This document shows, one piece after another, positions 14,553 to 22,420 of a DNA stretch of 22,420 bases. Each line of letters begins with the position of its first letter. Position 1 is the first letter of the stretch. Where the stretch lies: NCBI GenBank assembly GCA_031290315.1, contig JAITNS010000092.1, positions 1 through 22,420 of the forward strand, read 5' to 3'. The notes beneath the pieces are model-generated. The model saw only the letters and a list, made by a program, of their open reading frames with translations. It was not told the origin of the DNA and did no database searches. A program made the position numbers and the translations under genes. Source of the DNA: Puniceicoccales bacterium (lineage in GTDB: Bacteria; Verrucomicrobiota; Verrucomicrobiia; Opitutales; LL51).

Positions 14553-15313
14553 ATATTATTATTAATGCCGATGATTTGGGAAGCTTTCAGACCGGTAACG
14601 ATGCTATTTTTCGCCTCATGTCTTTGGGGAAAATTTCCAGTAGCACTTTAATCGCCAACGGTCCTCATTTCACAAATGCTATTCATCGGATGAAACAATT
14701 TCCACAATACTCTTTTGGAGTACATTTAAATCTTTCCCAATTTGAACCGCTAACGTCAAATGAAATTTTTACAAAATATCATTTGCTTGACGATCAGAAT
14801 CAATTTTGTTTTAAAAAATTTATCTTTCCGACTCCCCAATTAATGACTGCGATTCGAGAAGAATGGTACACGCAGATTGCTAGAATCATCGATCACGGCG
14901 TTAAGGTCAGTCATTTGGATTCCCATCAACACATGCATACGCGTTTTTGGATGTTCCCCATTTTGAAATTTTTAGTTCAAAAATTTAACATCAAAAAAAT
15001 TCGTTCAAAATTTAGCTCCTATTATTACTCCCGCAATGGTCATTTATTACGTCGTTTCATACGGCAATTATATGGATCTCCCCATTATTTTATGCAAAAA
15101 TATCTTTTACATCTTAAAACCCCTGACCATTTCGCTAATATTCACGACGGTATTGATTTTCTTTCAACATATATAATTAAGCGACCCATTACAATTGAGC
15201 TAATGTGTCATCCTGGAATACAAAAATTCGAAAAAGATTTTTTATTTTTATTAGATAATTACGAAAGTAAAATATGTTCTCCCTATCGTTTAATCTCCTA
15301 TCATGACTTATAA
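14546..15313 (+). CDS. YdjC/ChbG-family carbohydrate deacetylase
   Basis: Predicted metal-dependent deacetylase acting on N-acetylated sugars or glycolipids. The 255-residue length is usual. Family motifs are INADDLG (6-12), FGVHLNL (57-63), HLDSHQHMHT (123-132) and MCHPG (220-224), which supply the metal-binding Asp and His residues and the catalytic pair. A GAGGGA ribosome binding site lies within the end of the glycosyltransferase gene. GT2 plus YdjC-type deacetylase pairs occur in glycolipid pathways, for example hopanoid HpnI/HpnK, where an N-acetylhexosamine is added and then deacetylated. No hopanoid genes are present here, so the product is open. Last gene of the operon, followed by a hairpin terminator. 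Confidence 0.9.
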   Translation: MLNIIINADDLGSFQTGNDAIFRLMSLGKISSSTLIANGPHFTNAIHRMKQFPQYSFGVHLNLSQFEPLTSNEIFTKYHLLDDQNQFCFKKFIFPTPQLMTAIREEWYTQIARIIDHGVKVSHLDSHQHMHTRFWMFPILKFLVQKFNIKKIRSKFSSYYYSRNGHLLRRFIRQLYGSPHYFMQKYLLHLKTPDHFANIHDGIDFLSTYIIKRPITIELMCHPGIQKFEKDFLFLLDNYESKICSPYRLISYHDL

Positions 15314-15342
15314 TAGGAGTTAAATATTTAAGATATTGATCC

Positions 15343-15366
15343 GAGATGAGAAAATATTCTCATCTC
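15343..15366. terminator. bidirectional hairpin terminator
   Basis: GAGATGAGAA (15343-15352) and TTCTCATCTC (15357-15366) are perfect 10-bp arms around AATA. T-rich sequence follows on the plus side (15370-15382). It lies between the convergent ends of the deacetylase gene (15313) and the exported-protein gene (15378). Confidence 0.85.
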
Positions 15367-15377
15367 CGTATTATTTT

Positions 15378-16529
15378 TTATTCATCACAGGCACGAATAA
15401 CTCCACAAATTCCCTCAGCTAATACAGACGCACCGGCTGCGCATCCTGGGAAGAAACGGTCCAATATGGGGCCTAATATATTGAACACACCAATTGTAAG
15501 ATTTTCCTTATCCTTAATAGTAAGGTCTCCACAACAGCCACAACAGCCACCTTTCGATACGAACATAGAATCATCAATTAAAAGATCATACATATTCGTT
15601 ATTAAAGAAGGGACTATCTCTAGAAGTATATTGTAAACATATTGTTCTATTTGCATGTCTATTTGTTCCTCGTCAATACGACTTAAAACGTCTTCTTGGA
15701 GACAAGTGATTATCAGATTCATCTTCGCTTTGATGGAAGCAACCGTCTGATTCATTATTTTATTAATAATTCCATTTTCACCCATAATGGCATCTTTGGC
15801 ATAATTAAAAATAGAAATAGATTTTCGTAATGAATGGTGAAGATCTTGTCTAACCAAGAGATACATATCTGGATTATCAGCTGAAAAACCAAATAATTCT
15901 TCTATAGAACATTCGTGGATGCTTTTATCATTGCAGCTTTTTACAAAACCTTCTACTGTTAATTTGACAAATTTCTCCAATCCCTTTGATAATCTACGTT
16001 GCATTATCTTGGGGATCTCGACCCTTAAACGGGCTTCGACACTACCGAGAAAGCCTGACAACTCAGGATCTTCTGTGGAAGCACTCAATATGCCCCTTAG
16101 TGTAGACTTTCGTGGTAGAGTGTACTCAGATTGCCCTGGATGTTGGGCAAATGATTCAGATAAAATTAATTTCGAAGGAGCACTCGCAGATGGCCGTATA
16201 ATACGTCCTCCACACATCTGCATAGAATCTTGGGCACCTTGGTGCGGTTCTGGAACACCAAAACCAATTTGTGTGCCTCCGGGCCTACGTATTTGCATAA
16301 GCCCTCGACAAAGTGTCGGAGCAGGACGGTGATCTGGATCCGAACTTCTTCGATCAGAAGACTGATCTGGACCCAAACTTCTTTGTATTGATTCGACATC
16401 AAATCTCTGATTTTCTATATCATTCAATGGTTCACTTCCACTATATTCACTAGCAAAAACACTATGATAGGAAAATACTCCCCCACCTAATGCTGCTACC
16501 AATAATTGAATTTTATTTTTTGTTTTCAT
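15378..16529 (-). CDS. exported protein with a C-terminal cysteine cluster, function unknown
   Basis: I do not recognise this 383-residue protein. The ATG at 16529 gives a good Sec signal peptide (MKTKNKIQLLVAALGGGVF, probable cleavage after VFA at about 26). A longer frame opening at 16571 would bury this signal behind 14 residues, so I reject that start. Residues ~30-150 are polar, rich in P, S, R and G and probably disordered. Residues ~155-320 look mainly helical. A compact motif GGCCGCCGD (327-335) is followed by a hydrophobic, Gly-rich tail with three more cysteines. The Cys codons lie in a 9-base tandem repeat (15529-15546). Seven cysteines after residue 328 suggest disulfides or metal binding, which is inference. 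It converges on the deacetylase gene at a shared terminator. Confidence 0.8.
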   Translation of the reverse strand: MKTKNKIQLLVAALGGGVFSYHSVFASEYSGSEPLNDIENQRFDVESIQRSLGPDQSSDRRSSDPDHRPAPTLCRGLMQIRRPGGTQIGFGVPEPHQGAQDSMQMCGGRIIRPSASAPSKLILSESFAQHPGQSEYTLPRKSTLRGILSASTEDPELSGFLGSVEARLRVEIPKIMQRRLSKGLEKFVKLTVEGFVKSCNDKSIHECSIEELFGFSADNPDMYLLVRQDLHHSLRKSISIFNYAKDAIMGENGIINKIMNQTVASIKAKMNLIITCLQEDVLSRIDEEQIDMQIEQYVYNILLEIVPSLITNMYDLLIDDSMFVSKGGCCGCCGDLTIKDKENLTIGVFNILGPILDRFFPGCAAGASVLAEGICGVIRACDE

Positions 16530-16880
16530 AGCGCCTATAATTATACACGGACCCCACATATTTTTTAACAAAATTGTACATACAAAATAATAGTGAAGCT
16601 ATCAATCTTTCGCTTCACTTATACTTCATCCATAAAAACGAATAAAGGTTTACAAAATTAATTAATATTCCCCTTAAATCTCTCCAACAAAAGGAAATTT
16701 CTTTAATTCTTGAAAGTAATAGACCAACCTTTTTCTACGTTTTATAACTCAAGTTCCTTTTCATGCATATGTGAATTGTAAATTTTATTATTTAACAATC
16801 AATAACTTTTATTATATTTTGATATTTTAATTTATAGTTGCGAAACTTATGGGTGTTTTTTAAGGTTCAATCCATAGGAA
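16530..16880. promoter_or_regulatory. 351-bp divergent intergenic region upstream of rseP
   Basis: A long AT-rich spacer between divergent starts. The only clear structure is an 8-bp inverted repeat, AGTGAAGC (16592-16599) and GCTTCACT (16612-16619), with a 12-base loop. It lies about 60 bases upstream of the exported-protein start and could be an operator or leader hairpin. Promoters for both neighbours must lie here. AT-rich -10-like boxes are abundant around 16800-16840 but none is distinctive. I see no RNA gene or ORF worth calling. Confidence 0.45.
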
Positions 16881-18677
16881 ATGAATATCTTTCAATCATT
16901 ATTTTCGAGTCTTGAAGCATGCAATTTTAAATCGATCTTTTGGGTAATTATCTTCTTTGGGAGTTCTATTTTTGTCCACGAGCTAGGGCATTTTATCGCA
17001 GCTAAGAGAAAAAAATTATTCGTACCACGATTTTCGATTGGCTTTGGGCCACGATTATTTTCAAAAAATATCAAAGGAACGGAATTCTGTATCTCCCTAT
17101 TTCCTCTTGGCGGATACGTTGCACTCCCCCAACTCATGCAAATTAAGGAACTTGAAGGGGAATACAAAATGCCAGCTGATACTCCTTCTATTTCTTGTAC
17201 CGATAGAATTATTGTTTCGGCGATGGGTGTTATTTTTAATATTTTCTTTGCTCTGATTTTAGCGACTGTTCTTTGGATAAGCGGTATTGAATATCCTCAA
17301 AGCACTATGAATAATACGATTGGCTATGTAGTACCGGAAATTACACTACCCAATGGTGAAAAAATAATTTCTCCCGCTCGGCAAGCGGGTTTAAAAATCG
17401 GCGACAAAATTACAGCCATCGATCATATCGCAACCAATAATTTATTGGATATTATGAATGGCATTGCCCTAGGGCGAGAACGTGATTCCCAAGGCCCTAT
17501 CTCGACGCTTACCATCCTGGGAGATGGCCAATGCTATGATCTCATCGTACACCCTATTTTAGTCGAGCAAAATCGACGCGCAAAAGAATCATTGCGGATG
17601 ATCGGCATTGAAACGTTCCAGGAACTCATCATAAAAAAAGTCTACAAACATAGCCCTGCAGAACGTGTAAGTTTGCAAAAAGGTGATAAAATTCTTTCTA
17701 TTAATGATCAAAAAGTATTTTCCTATTCCCAATTTAACGATATCCTAGAGCAAAACAACGAATTTCAATTGACGGTCGAACGCAACAAAAAACCCCTTAC
17801 ATTCCCTATCCGTAGGGAAAAACTTTTTTTAACACGTCCTTGTTTAAAAATTACCACAGAATATGGAATATTTGAAGTATTGCCTATTTTTAGTGATAAA
17901 AACTCCATACACGATCCCTACAAAGACGCTTGTAGTTTACAACTATTATCCATATCTTCCCAATTGAAGGATAAATTTCCGCAATGGGAAGTGGGAGATA
18001 CTATTGGGAAGATTCAGCATCAAGAGAGAGATAACATTGCCGATAGTTTCTTTATTTTTCAGAACGCTATTGACAGGTCTGTTATAATCACATTACACCA
18101 GCAAGATTTTCCTATTTCCATCGAAAAAGCCGAATTAATTCCAGCTAAAGAATATCCTAGCATTGGGATTGAAGTTTGTGGTACCCGTATTTTATCGCAT
18201 CAAAATCCCTTTAGTCAAATTAAAGAGAGTATAGACTTTACATTTCGCACGCTTAGGAGTCTTCTATCTCCTTCCTCAGACATTCATTTAAAAAATCTCT
18301 CGGGTCCACCTGCCATCCTAGATACTTTATACACATTTGCTGGCTGTGATATGCGGCTACTTTTATGGTTTGTTATTATATTGAATGTCAATTTAGCAAT
18401 TGTCAATTTAATACCGTTTCCTGTTCTTGACGGTGGTATTATTGCATTAACATTATTAGAAAAGATATGCCAGCGCAAAATCGCTACTCGAATCCTCGCT
18501 GGCACGCAACTAATATTTATTTTGCTCTTTGTAGGGTTTATGATTTATATTAGTTTTTTTGACATCAATAAAATTTTAGAGAAGCACGATATGGAACGGC
18601 ATTATCGGAAGCAGCAGCGATTAATGATTGACGAGCAATTATTTTGGAATAGCTTTTCTACTTCCCATCCGAGCTAA
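16881..18677 (+). CDS. rseP: RseP-like site-2 intramembrane zinc metalloprotease (M50)
   Basis: Cleaves transmembrane segments of substrates such as anti-sigma factors and leftover signal peptides in the inner membrane. The active site is HELGH (H33, E34, H37) in TM1, and the third ligand is D517 in VLDGG near the C-terminus, preceded by NLIPFP. FSIGFGPRLF (51-60), FPLGGYV (74-80) and GPPAI (475-479) are further family signatures. PDZ-like segments occur around 148-225 and 245-315. At 598 residues it is about 150 longer than E. coli RseP (450). The excess lies between the second PDZ-like segment and GPPAI (about 320-430) and may be another PDZ-like unit. AGGA lies very close to the ATG, so the ribosome site is weak. 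Confidence 0.94.
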   Translation: MNIFQSLFSSLEACNFKSIFWVIIFFGSSIFVHELGHFIAAKRKKLFVPRFSIGFGPRLFSKNIKGTEFCISLFPLGGYVALPQLMQIKELEGEYKMPADTPSISCTDRIIVSAMGVIFNIFFALILATVLWISGIEYPQSTMNNTIGYVVPEITLPNGEKIISPARQAGLKIGDKITAIDHIATNNLLDIMNGIALGRERDSQGPISTLTILGDGQCYDLIVHPILVEQNRRAKESLRMIGIETFQELIIKKVYKHSPAERVSLQKGDKILSINDQKVFSYSQFNDILEQNNEFQLTVERNKKPLTFPIRREKLFLTRPCLKITTEYGIFEVLPIFSDKNSIHDPYKDACSLQLLSISSQLKDKFPQWEVGDTIGKIQHQERDNIADSFFIFQNAIDRSVIITLHQQDFPISIEKAELIPAKEYPSIGIEVCGTRILSHQNPFSQIKESIDFTFRTLRSLLSPSSDIHLKNLSGPPAILDTLYTFAGCDMRLLLWFVIILNVNLAIVNLIPFPVLDGGIIALTLLEKICQRKIATRILAGTQLIFILLFVGFMIYISFFDINKILEKHDMERHYRKQQRLMIDEQLFWNSFSTSHPS

Positions 18678-19071
18678 AACGTCCGGCTCCGATAAATAGC
18701 AATCCAAATAGTTGTAAAGCAATCAAAGTATTGAGTAAAAATTCCGGCTCAGAAAAATTTTTTGAAATATACCAATTAGTCATTGCTTTTAGGAAGAAGA
18801 CAAATAGCAATAAGCTACAATTTGAGCGATAAAAAAAGCCAATTAAAAAGCACATTCCCGATAAAATAAGAATGACTGCAGAAAAAGTTCCCCAAATACT
18901 AGGCCAAAATGTAATACCGATTGCATTAAAAATAGATCCTAATAGGCGTAATGCCGATATCCCTCCTGCAAAATATTGGATACCGGATCCGACAAAAAAC
19001 AATCCCAAAAATAAGCGAATAAATAATTTCCCAAAATTTCCTTTCTCCCAAAAACTTTCAATACCTTTCAT
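18658..19071 (-). CDS. DoxX-like small membrane protein
   Basis: A 137-residue protein with four hydrophobic segments (about 15-35, 50-75, 78-100 and 110-130). The first has the DoxX-type sequence RLFLGLFFVGSGIQYFAGG. DoxX-family proteins are inner-membrane proteins of poorly known biochemical role, some linked to thiosulfate or redox stress. The gene is convergent with rseP and their 3' ends overlap by 20 bp, leaving no room for a terminator between them. No Shine-Dalgarno is visible. Confidence 0.8.
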   Translation of the reverse strand: MKGIESFWEKGNFGKLFIRLFLGLFFVGSGIQYFAGGISALRLLGSIFNAIGITFWPSIWGTFSAVILILSGMCFLIGFFYRSNCSLLLFVFFLKAMTNWYISKNFSEPEFLLNTLIALQLFGLLFIGAGRFSSDGK

Positions 19072-19139
19072 GGAAATAATTTTTACATTGAAAAAAATAA
19101 ATTTCGCAACATAAAATTTAAAGTGATTTGATTATATTC

Positions 19140-19388
19140 ATGCGTATTGCTATCAAAGTGATCCCTAATGCTTCGAAATCTGAGATTATCGATAAGGAAG
19201 GAATAGAATGGAAAGTGAAAGTGCAGGCACCTCCTGAAAATGGGAAAGCCAATAGAGCACTCATTCAATTACTTGCGAAACATTTTCAAGTACCTAAAAG
19301 TCGCATTAAAATCATTGGTGGAGAAAAATCGCACCAAAAAATTATCGAAGTATTTGATTTGCCAAATGCTAATACCTTGAATAAATAG
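19140..19388 (+). CDS. DUF167/YggU-family protein
   Basis: An 82-residue protein with the family pattern IKVIPNASKSEI near the N-terminus, APPENGKANRALIQLLA in the middle and IIGGEKSHQKI near the end. Function is unknown, though the family is widespread. The ATG at 19140 gives the standard N-terminus; a TTG at 19128 would add four residues. It precedes rluB by four bases, so the two are co-transcribed. Confidence 0.9.
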   Translation: MRIAIKVIPNASKSEIIDKEGIEWKVKVQAPPENGKANRALIQLLAKHFQVPKSRIKIIGGEKSHQKIIEVFDLPNANTLNK

Positions 19389-19392
19389 AGCA

Positions 19393-20112
19393 ATGCCGCT
19401 AAGGATTCAAAAATTTTTATCACAATGTGGTTACTGTTCGCGCCGAAAAGCAGAAGAGCTGATCCTCACATCGCATATTACGGTTAATGGTCAGCCTGCT
19501 ACCATTGGTCAAATTATTGACAGTACGCAGGACGTCGTCAAAGTCGACTCCCATCGCATACAAAATATTTCAAAAGAAACTATTGTTTTATTACTCAATA
19601 AGCCACGAGGTGTTGTTTGTTCACGGCAGACAAGATATGTCTCTGAAAAAACTGTATTCGATTTTATTCCTCGCCCATTTATCAACGAATCATTTTTCTA
19701 CTGTGGCCGTTTGGATAAAGATAGTCAAGGCATGTTAATCCTCACCAATAATGGCGATTTTGTACATAAATTGACCCATCCAAGTTCTAACATTACAAAA
19801 ATTTATCACGTTACTTTGGAACAACCAATTACGTCCGAGCATAAGGCCAAAATGCTCCGTGGTATTGAAAATCAAGGAGAATATTTAAAAGCTGAAAAAA
19901 TCATCGAATTACCTTCCTCAAATGATCGGCAAGTTTTAGAAATTCACCTTAAACAAGGCCGTAAACGCGAAATCCGCCGAATGATAATGGTATGTGGTTC
20001 CTACGTCCATCGCCTGAAACGCGTACAAATCGGTCAATTAAAATTAAAAAATTTAGCCATTGGCGATGTTAAGCATCTCACACCTAAAGAAATCGATCTT
20101 TTATTTGCCTAA
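19393..20112 (+). CDS. rluB: RsuA/RluB/RluE/RluF-family rRNA pseudouridine synthase
   Basis: Converts a uridine in ribosomal RNA to pseudouridine. An S4 domain spans about 1-55 (RIQKFLSQCGYCSRRKAEELI, then ITVNGQPA). The catalytic motif GRLDKDSQGMLILTNNGDF (105-123) carries the nucleophile D108. KPRGVVCS (70-77) and KREIRRM complete the signature. At 239 residues it fits the RluB or RsuA size class. The spelling of the S4 start and the LNKPRGVV segment lean toward RluB (23S), but the exact target cannot be fixed by eye. It converges on parA with 17 bp between stop codons. Confidence 0.9.
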   Translation: MPLRIQKFLSQCGYCSRRKAEELILTSHITVNGQPATIGQIIDSTQDVVKVDSHRIQNISKETIVLLLNKPRGVVCSRQTRYVSEKTVFDFIPRPFINESFFYCGRLDKDSQGMLILTNNGDFVHKLTHPSSNITKIYHVTLEQPITSEHKAKMLRGIENQGEYLKAEKIIELPSSNDRQVLEIHLKQGRKREIRRMIMVCGSYVHRLKRVQIGQLKLKNLAIGDVKHLTPKEIDLLFA

Positions 20113-20129
20113 AAATTGGGAGGAAATTC

Positions 20130-20912
20130 TCAGTGATCTAATCCAAAGCGTTGAATTACTTCTGCGCCAAAACGTTCGTAGGCTTTAGCTCCGCTGCTCA
20201 TTTTATCATAATCAAAAATAGATTGTCCGAAACTGGGTGCCTCGCTTAGACGTACGGAACGTGGAATAACCGTTTTAAAAGCCAATTGAGGGAAATGTTT
20301 TTGCACATCTTCCACGATTTGTCGCGATAAATTGGTACGAATATCGAACATGGTCATCAAAATACCACCGATTTCTAAGGATGAATTAATACCACGCCCA
20401 TGTAAATCTTCCACAACATTTAAAATTTGACTCAAACCTTCCAGCGCTAAATATTCGCATTGCAAAGTAACAATTAATTTATCAGCACATGCTAAACTAT
20501 TCATCGATATGAGGCCCAACGCCGGTGGGCAATCTAAAATAATTGCTCGGAAACGATCCATTTTTTTTATTGGCGCGAGGCATTGACGCAGACGCATTAA
20601 ATAATCACCCTTTTTGCTGAGTTCAACCTCGATTGCTGCTAAATCGACTTCGGCGGGGATAATGTTTAGATTTTTTTGTGTTGTTTCTTTAACCCGATCG
20701 ATTGCGTTTGCTTCGCCATGTAATACATCATATAAGCTACCGCCATTTTCTTTTTTGAGACCAAGGCCACTAGTTGTATTGCCTTGGGGATCGAGATCGA
20801 TGAGGAGTGTTTGAATACCTTTTCGCGCCAATGAAGCCGATAAATTGATTGCCGTTGTTGTTTTCCCCACTCCCCCTTTTTGATTCGCAATTGAAAAAAT
20901 AGTTGCCGTCAT
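20130..20912 (-). CDS. parA: ParA/Soj-family chromosome-partition ATPase
   Basis: DNA-binding Walker-type ATPase that moves ParB-parS complexes. The 260-residue protein has the deviant Walker A KGGVGKTT with the signature lysine (about 11-18), the DLDPQGN switch (39-45) and Walker B IILDCPP (about 123-129). IPRSVRLSEAPSFGQSI near the C-terminus is typical of chromosomal Soj proteins. GGAAAGAG lies upstream of the ATG. It follows pheT by 21 bp on the same strand and is probably co-transcribed. ParB normally follows parA, but the next gene downstream is rluB on the opposite strand, so parB must be elsewhere. No parS-like 16-mer (TGTTTCACGTGAAACA) is visible. Confidence 0.93.
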   Translation of the reverse strand: MTATIFSIANQKGGVGKTTTAINLSASLARKGIQTLLIDLDPQGNTTSGLGLKKENGGSLYDVLHGEANAIDRVKETTQKNLNIIPAEVDLAAIEVELSKKGDYLMRLRQCLAPIKKMDRFRAIILDCPPALGLISMNSLACADKLIVTLQCEYLALEGLSQILNVVEDLHGRGINSSLEIGGILMTMFDIRTNLSRQIVEDVQKHFPQLAFKTVIPRSVRLSEAPSFGQSIFDYDKMSSGAKAYERFGAEVIQRFGLDH

Positions 20913-20933
20913 ATGGTTACTCTTTCCAAAATT

Positions 20934-22420
20934 TTATCCACGCAATTCAAAATCGGTATATTGCTTAATCGTCGCGACCAACTGCTCAAAAACATGGTCG
21001 ATTTCTTTTTCCGATGGCGTTTTACTATCACTTTTGAAAGATAAATTTAAACCCAAGCTCTTCTTTTGTTCGGGCAAATTCTCCCCATAATAGACATCAA
21101 AAATATTTATTTCAATATCCGTGAAAATATCTTTAGCGATTGTTTCTGTTATTTTTTGGACCTTATCGATGATGGCCTGAGCTGGACGATCACGATCTAC
21201 AATTAAAGAAATATCGCGTTTAGCAGCCGGGTAACAGGAAAAAGGTCGATAATTTTTACTTTTATTTCTACTCTCAAATAACGGAACTTTGCTAAAAATT
21301 TCGCCTATAATCAACGGCATTTGAAATTCTTTTGCGCTTTGACTATTTAAATATCCCACATGCGCTACAATCGATTGCTCTTCCAAGTGGCCGATTTTAG
21401 CAGAAAAATTTTCTTCAAATAAAGCATCTTGGAATGCTTCGATTGGACCAAATTTCTCATCCGTTAAGATTGTCCAGATTCGATGTACCAAATTTTTAGC
21501 ATCAAAAAATGTCGGTTGATCGAATATATCCCAATGCTCATCAAGAGATTCTGTCGGTATTAAAAATGCAACCGAAATTAATTCTTCAAATTTATTTCCA
21601 TTTCTTTGCCAAACAACATGCCCCGTTTCAAAAAATTTCGCATACTTATTTCCATTTTGTACATTATAGCGAAAGACATCGATGAGTCCAGGGATCAAGG
21701 AAGTCCGCATGTGTGTTTGATTGTCGAGCAACGGATTGGAGATCGGTAACGCATTAACTGTTTCTGGTCTGAGAGAATAATTATAGCATTCGACAAACCC
21801 ATTATTGGCTAGAAATTGAGTAATTTGTTTTCGTTTCTGAGTACTATTAACGGATTTTTTATCGCTAACTTTCATTTCAGTACAGGTATCGGGAATTTTA
21901 TCGACACCGTAAATTCGCAAACACTCTTCCACTAAATCAATAGGACGCGTCACATCCCAACGATAGGAAGGCGATTCCACGATCCAAGTATCTTCCTTTT
22001 CGCGATGTACTTTATATTGTAAACGCGTCAATAAATTATCAATGACATCATCCTCAACAAAGAACCCAAAGGTATCGCGTATAAAGGATGGATCTAATTT
22101 AATTTTTGTAGAAAAATAATCAATATTTTGAGACGCTTGAATAATATTCGAAGTAGGTTCCGCTCCATATAATTTTGAAAGCATTTGAACTGTTACTTTG
22201 AGGAGATTCTCCGTCTGGGCAACATCGATATGGTGGGTATAGCGATAGGCACTATCCGTATGAATTGCTAAACTCCGAGATGTTTTCCGTACACTATCAG
22301 CCGAAAAACAAGCGCTTTCTACGACAATTTCTGTCGTTTGATTCGTTATTTTCGTAGCCTCTCCACCCATAACACCTGCAATAGCTAAGGGATGATTTTC
22401 ATCGGCAATCAATAATATAT
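20934..22420 (-). CDS. pheT: phenylalanine-tRNA ligase beta subunit, N-terminal part outside the window
   Basis: Beta chain of the alpha2-beta2 enzyme that charges tRNA-Phe. About 495 C-terminal residues of a normally ~800-residue protein are present. The frame continues through the right edge, and the apparent TTG start at 22412 is an internal leucine in LLIADENHPLAIAGVMGG. The B3/B4 editing region (AIAGVMGG, ESACFSADSVRKTSRSL) is followed by B5 (SPSYRWDVTRPIDLVEEC), the catalytic-like B6/B7 core (NPLLDNQTHMRTSLIPGLI) and the C-terminal ferredoxin-like anticodon-binding domain (YPAAKRDISLIV to the end). The TDSAYRYTHHIDV motif differs from the common T-D-A-S-x-R-F-E-R-G pattern. pheS and the 5' end should lie to the right. 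Confidence 0.95.
   Translation of the reverse strand, partial: ILLIADENHPLAIAGVMGGEATKITNQTTEIVVESACFSADSVRKTSRSLAIHTDSAYRYTHHIDVAQTENLLKVTVQMLSKLYGAEPTSNIIQASQNIDYFSTKIKLDPSFIRDTFGFFVEDDVIDNLLTRLQYKVHREKEDTWIVESPSYRWDVTRPIDLVEECLRIYGVDKIPDTCTEMKVSDKKSVNSTQKRKQITQFLANNGFVECYNYSLRPETVNALPISNPLLDNQTHMRTSLIPGLIDVFRYNVQNGNKYAKFFETGHVVWQRNGNKFEELISVAFLIPTESLDEHWDIFDQPTFFDAKNLVHRIWTILTDEKFGPIEAFQDALFEENFSAKIGHLEEQSIVAHVGYLNSQSAKEFQMPLIIGEIFSKVPLFESRNKSKNYRPFSCYPAAKRDISLIVDRDRPAQAIIDKVQKITETIAKDIFTDIEINIFDVYYGENLPEQKKSLGLNLSFKSDSKTPSEKEIDHVFEQLVATIKQYTDFELRG

Noticed and set aside
16569..16571. Upstream start for the exported Cys-cluster protein
   Set aside because: It would put 14 residues ahead of an otherwise canonical signal peptide.
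16720..16780. Possible 3'-end fragment of the deacetylase gene upstream of the exported-protein gene, which would be a further case of the neighbour-tail pattern
   Set aside because: Only GAAAGTAA and a CGTTT-AT-x-CTC stretch match, at unequal spacing and without a consistent reading frame. This is within chance for AT-rich DNA.
16863..16873. GGTTCAATCC, resembling a tRNA T-arm
   Set aside because: No pairing acceptor, D or anticodon arm can be built upstream, and it lies just before the rseP start.
1..22420. CRISPR array, insertion sequence, integrase or phage genes
   Set aside because: No regularly spaced direct repeats, transposase motifs, terminal inverted repeats or phage proteins were seen on either strand. 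The hairpin array lacks constant repeat and spacer lengths.

Overview
The window is AT-rich, gene-dense bacterial chromosome with a Gram-negative flavour: an RseP-type intramembrane protease, two proteins with Sec-type signal peptides and a type IV pilin-like pseudopilin. Housekeeping genes (cysS, prs, tlyA, rluB, a ParA ATPase, pheT) mix with accessory genes I cannot assign to a known function. Low GC, three MATE transporters in a row, exported unknown proteins and a large repeat/coiled-coil protein suggest a host-associated or intracellular lifestyle. The prs, parA and pseudopilin sequences look somewhat like Verrucomicrobiota (Opitutae/Puniceicoccales), but this is an impression from memory and not a demonstrated placement.

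Layout. (1) 1-3815: a short copy of the cysS 3' region at the left edge, a 749-residue repeat protein on +, and intact cysS on -, convergent with it. (2) 3816-5100: prs on +, then 250 bp holding seven consecutive DNA hairpins. Their outer modules are inverted copies with compensating base-pair changes. (3) 5101-10960: three MATE paralogues on -. A gene for an exported protein with a methyltransferase-like core (+) lies between the first and second, and a 24-codon remnant of that gene lies between the second and third. MATE 3'-end fragments precede both the gene and the remnant. (4) 11117-11899: a lone GspJ/PulJ-like pseudopilin on -. (5) 12007-15313: a tight + operon of a 3'-5' exonuclease, tlyA, a family 2 glycosyltransferase and a YdjC/ChbG-type deacetylase, ending at a hairpin terminator. 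(6) 15378-16529: an exported protein with a Cys cluster on -. (7) 16881-20112: rseP, a DoxX-like membrane protein (-), a DUF167 protein and rluB. (8) 20130-22420: pheT (5' end outside the window) followed by an orphan parA on -.

How it may work together. Regions 5, 7 and 8 are mostly conserved RNA modification, tRNA charging, envelope and partition functions. The unusual material is in regions 1-3. Twice, an accessory gene on + converges on a conserved gene on -, and a fragment of that gene family's 3' end lies just upstream of the accessory gene. This is what tandem duplication of an accessory gene, with a breakpoint inside its convergent neighbour, would leave behind. Together with the hairpin array and the internally repeated 749-residue protein, the left 11 kb looks like a plastic zone built by repeated duplication and deletion.
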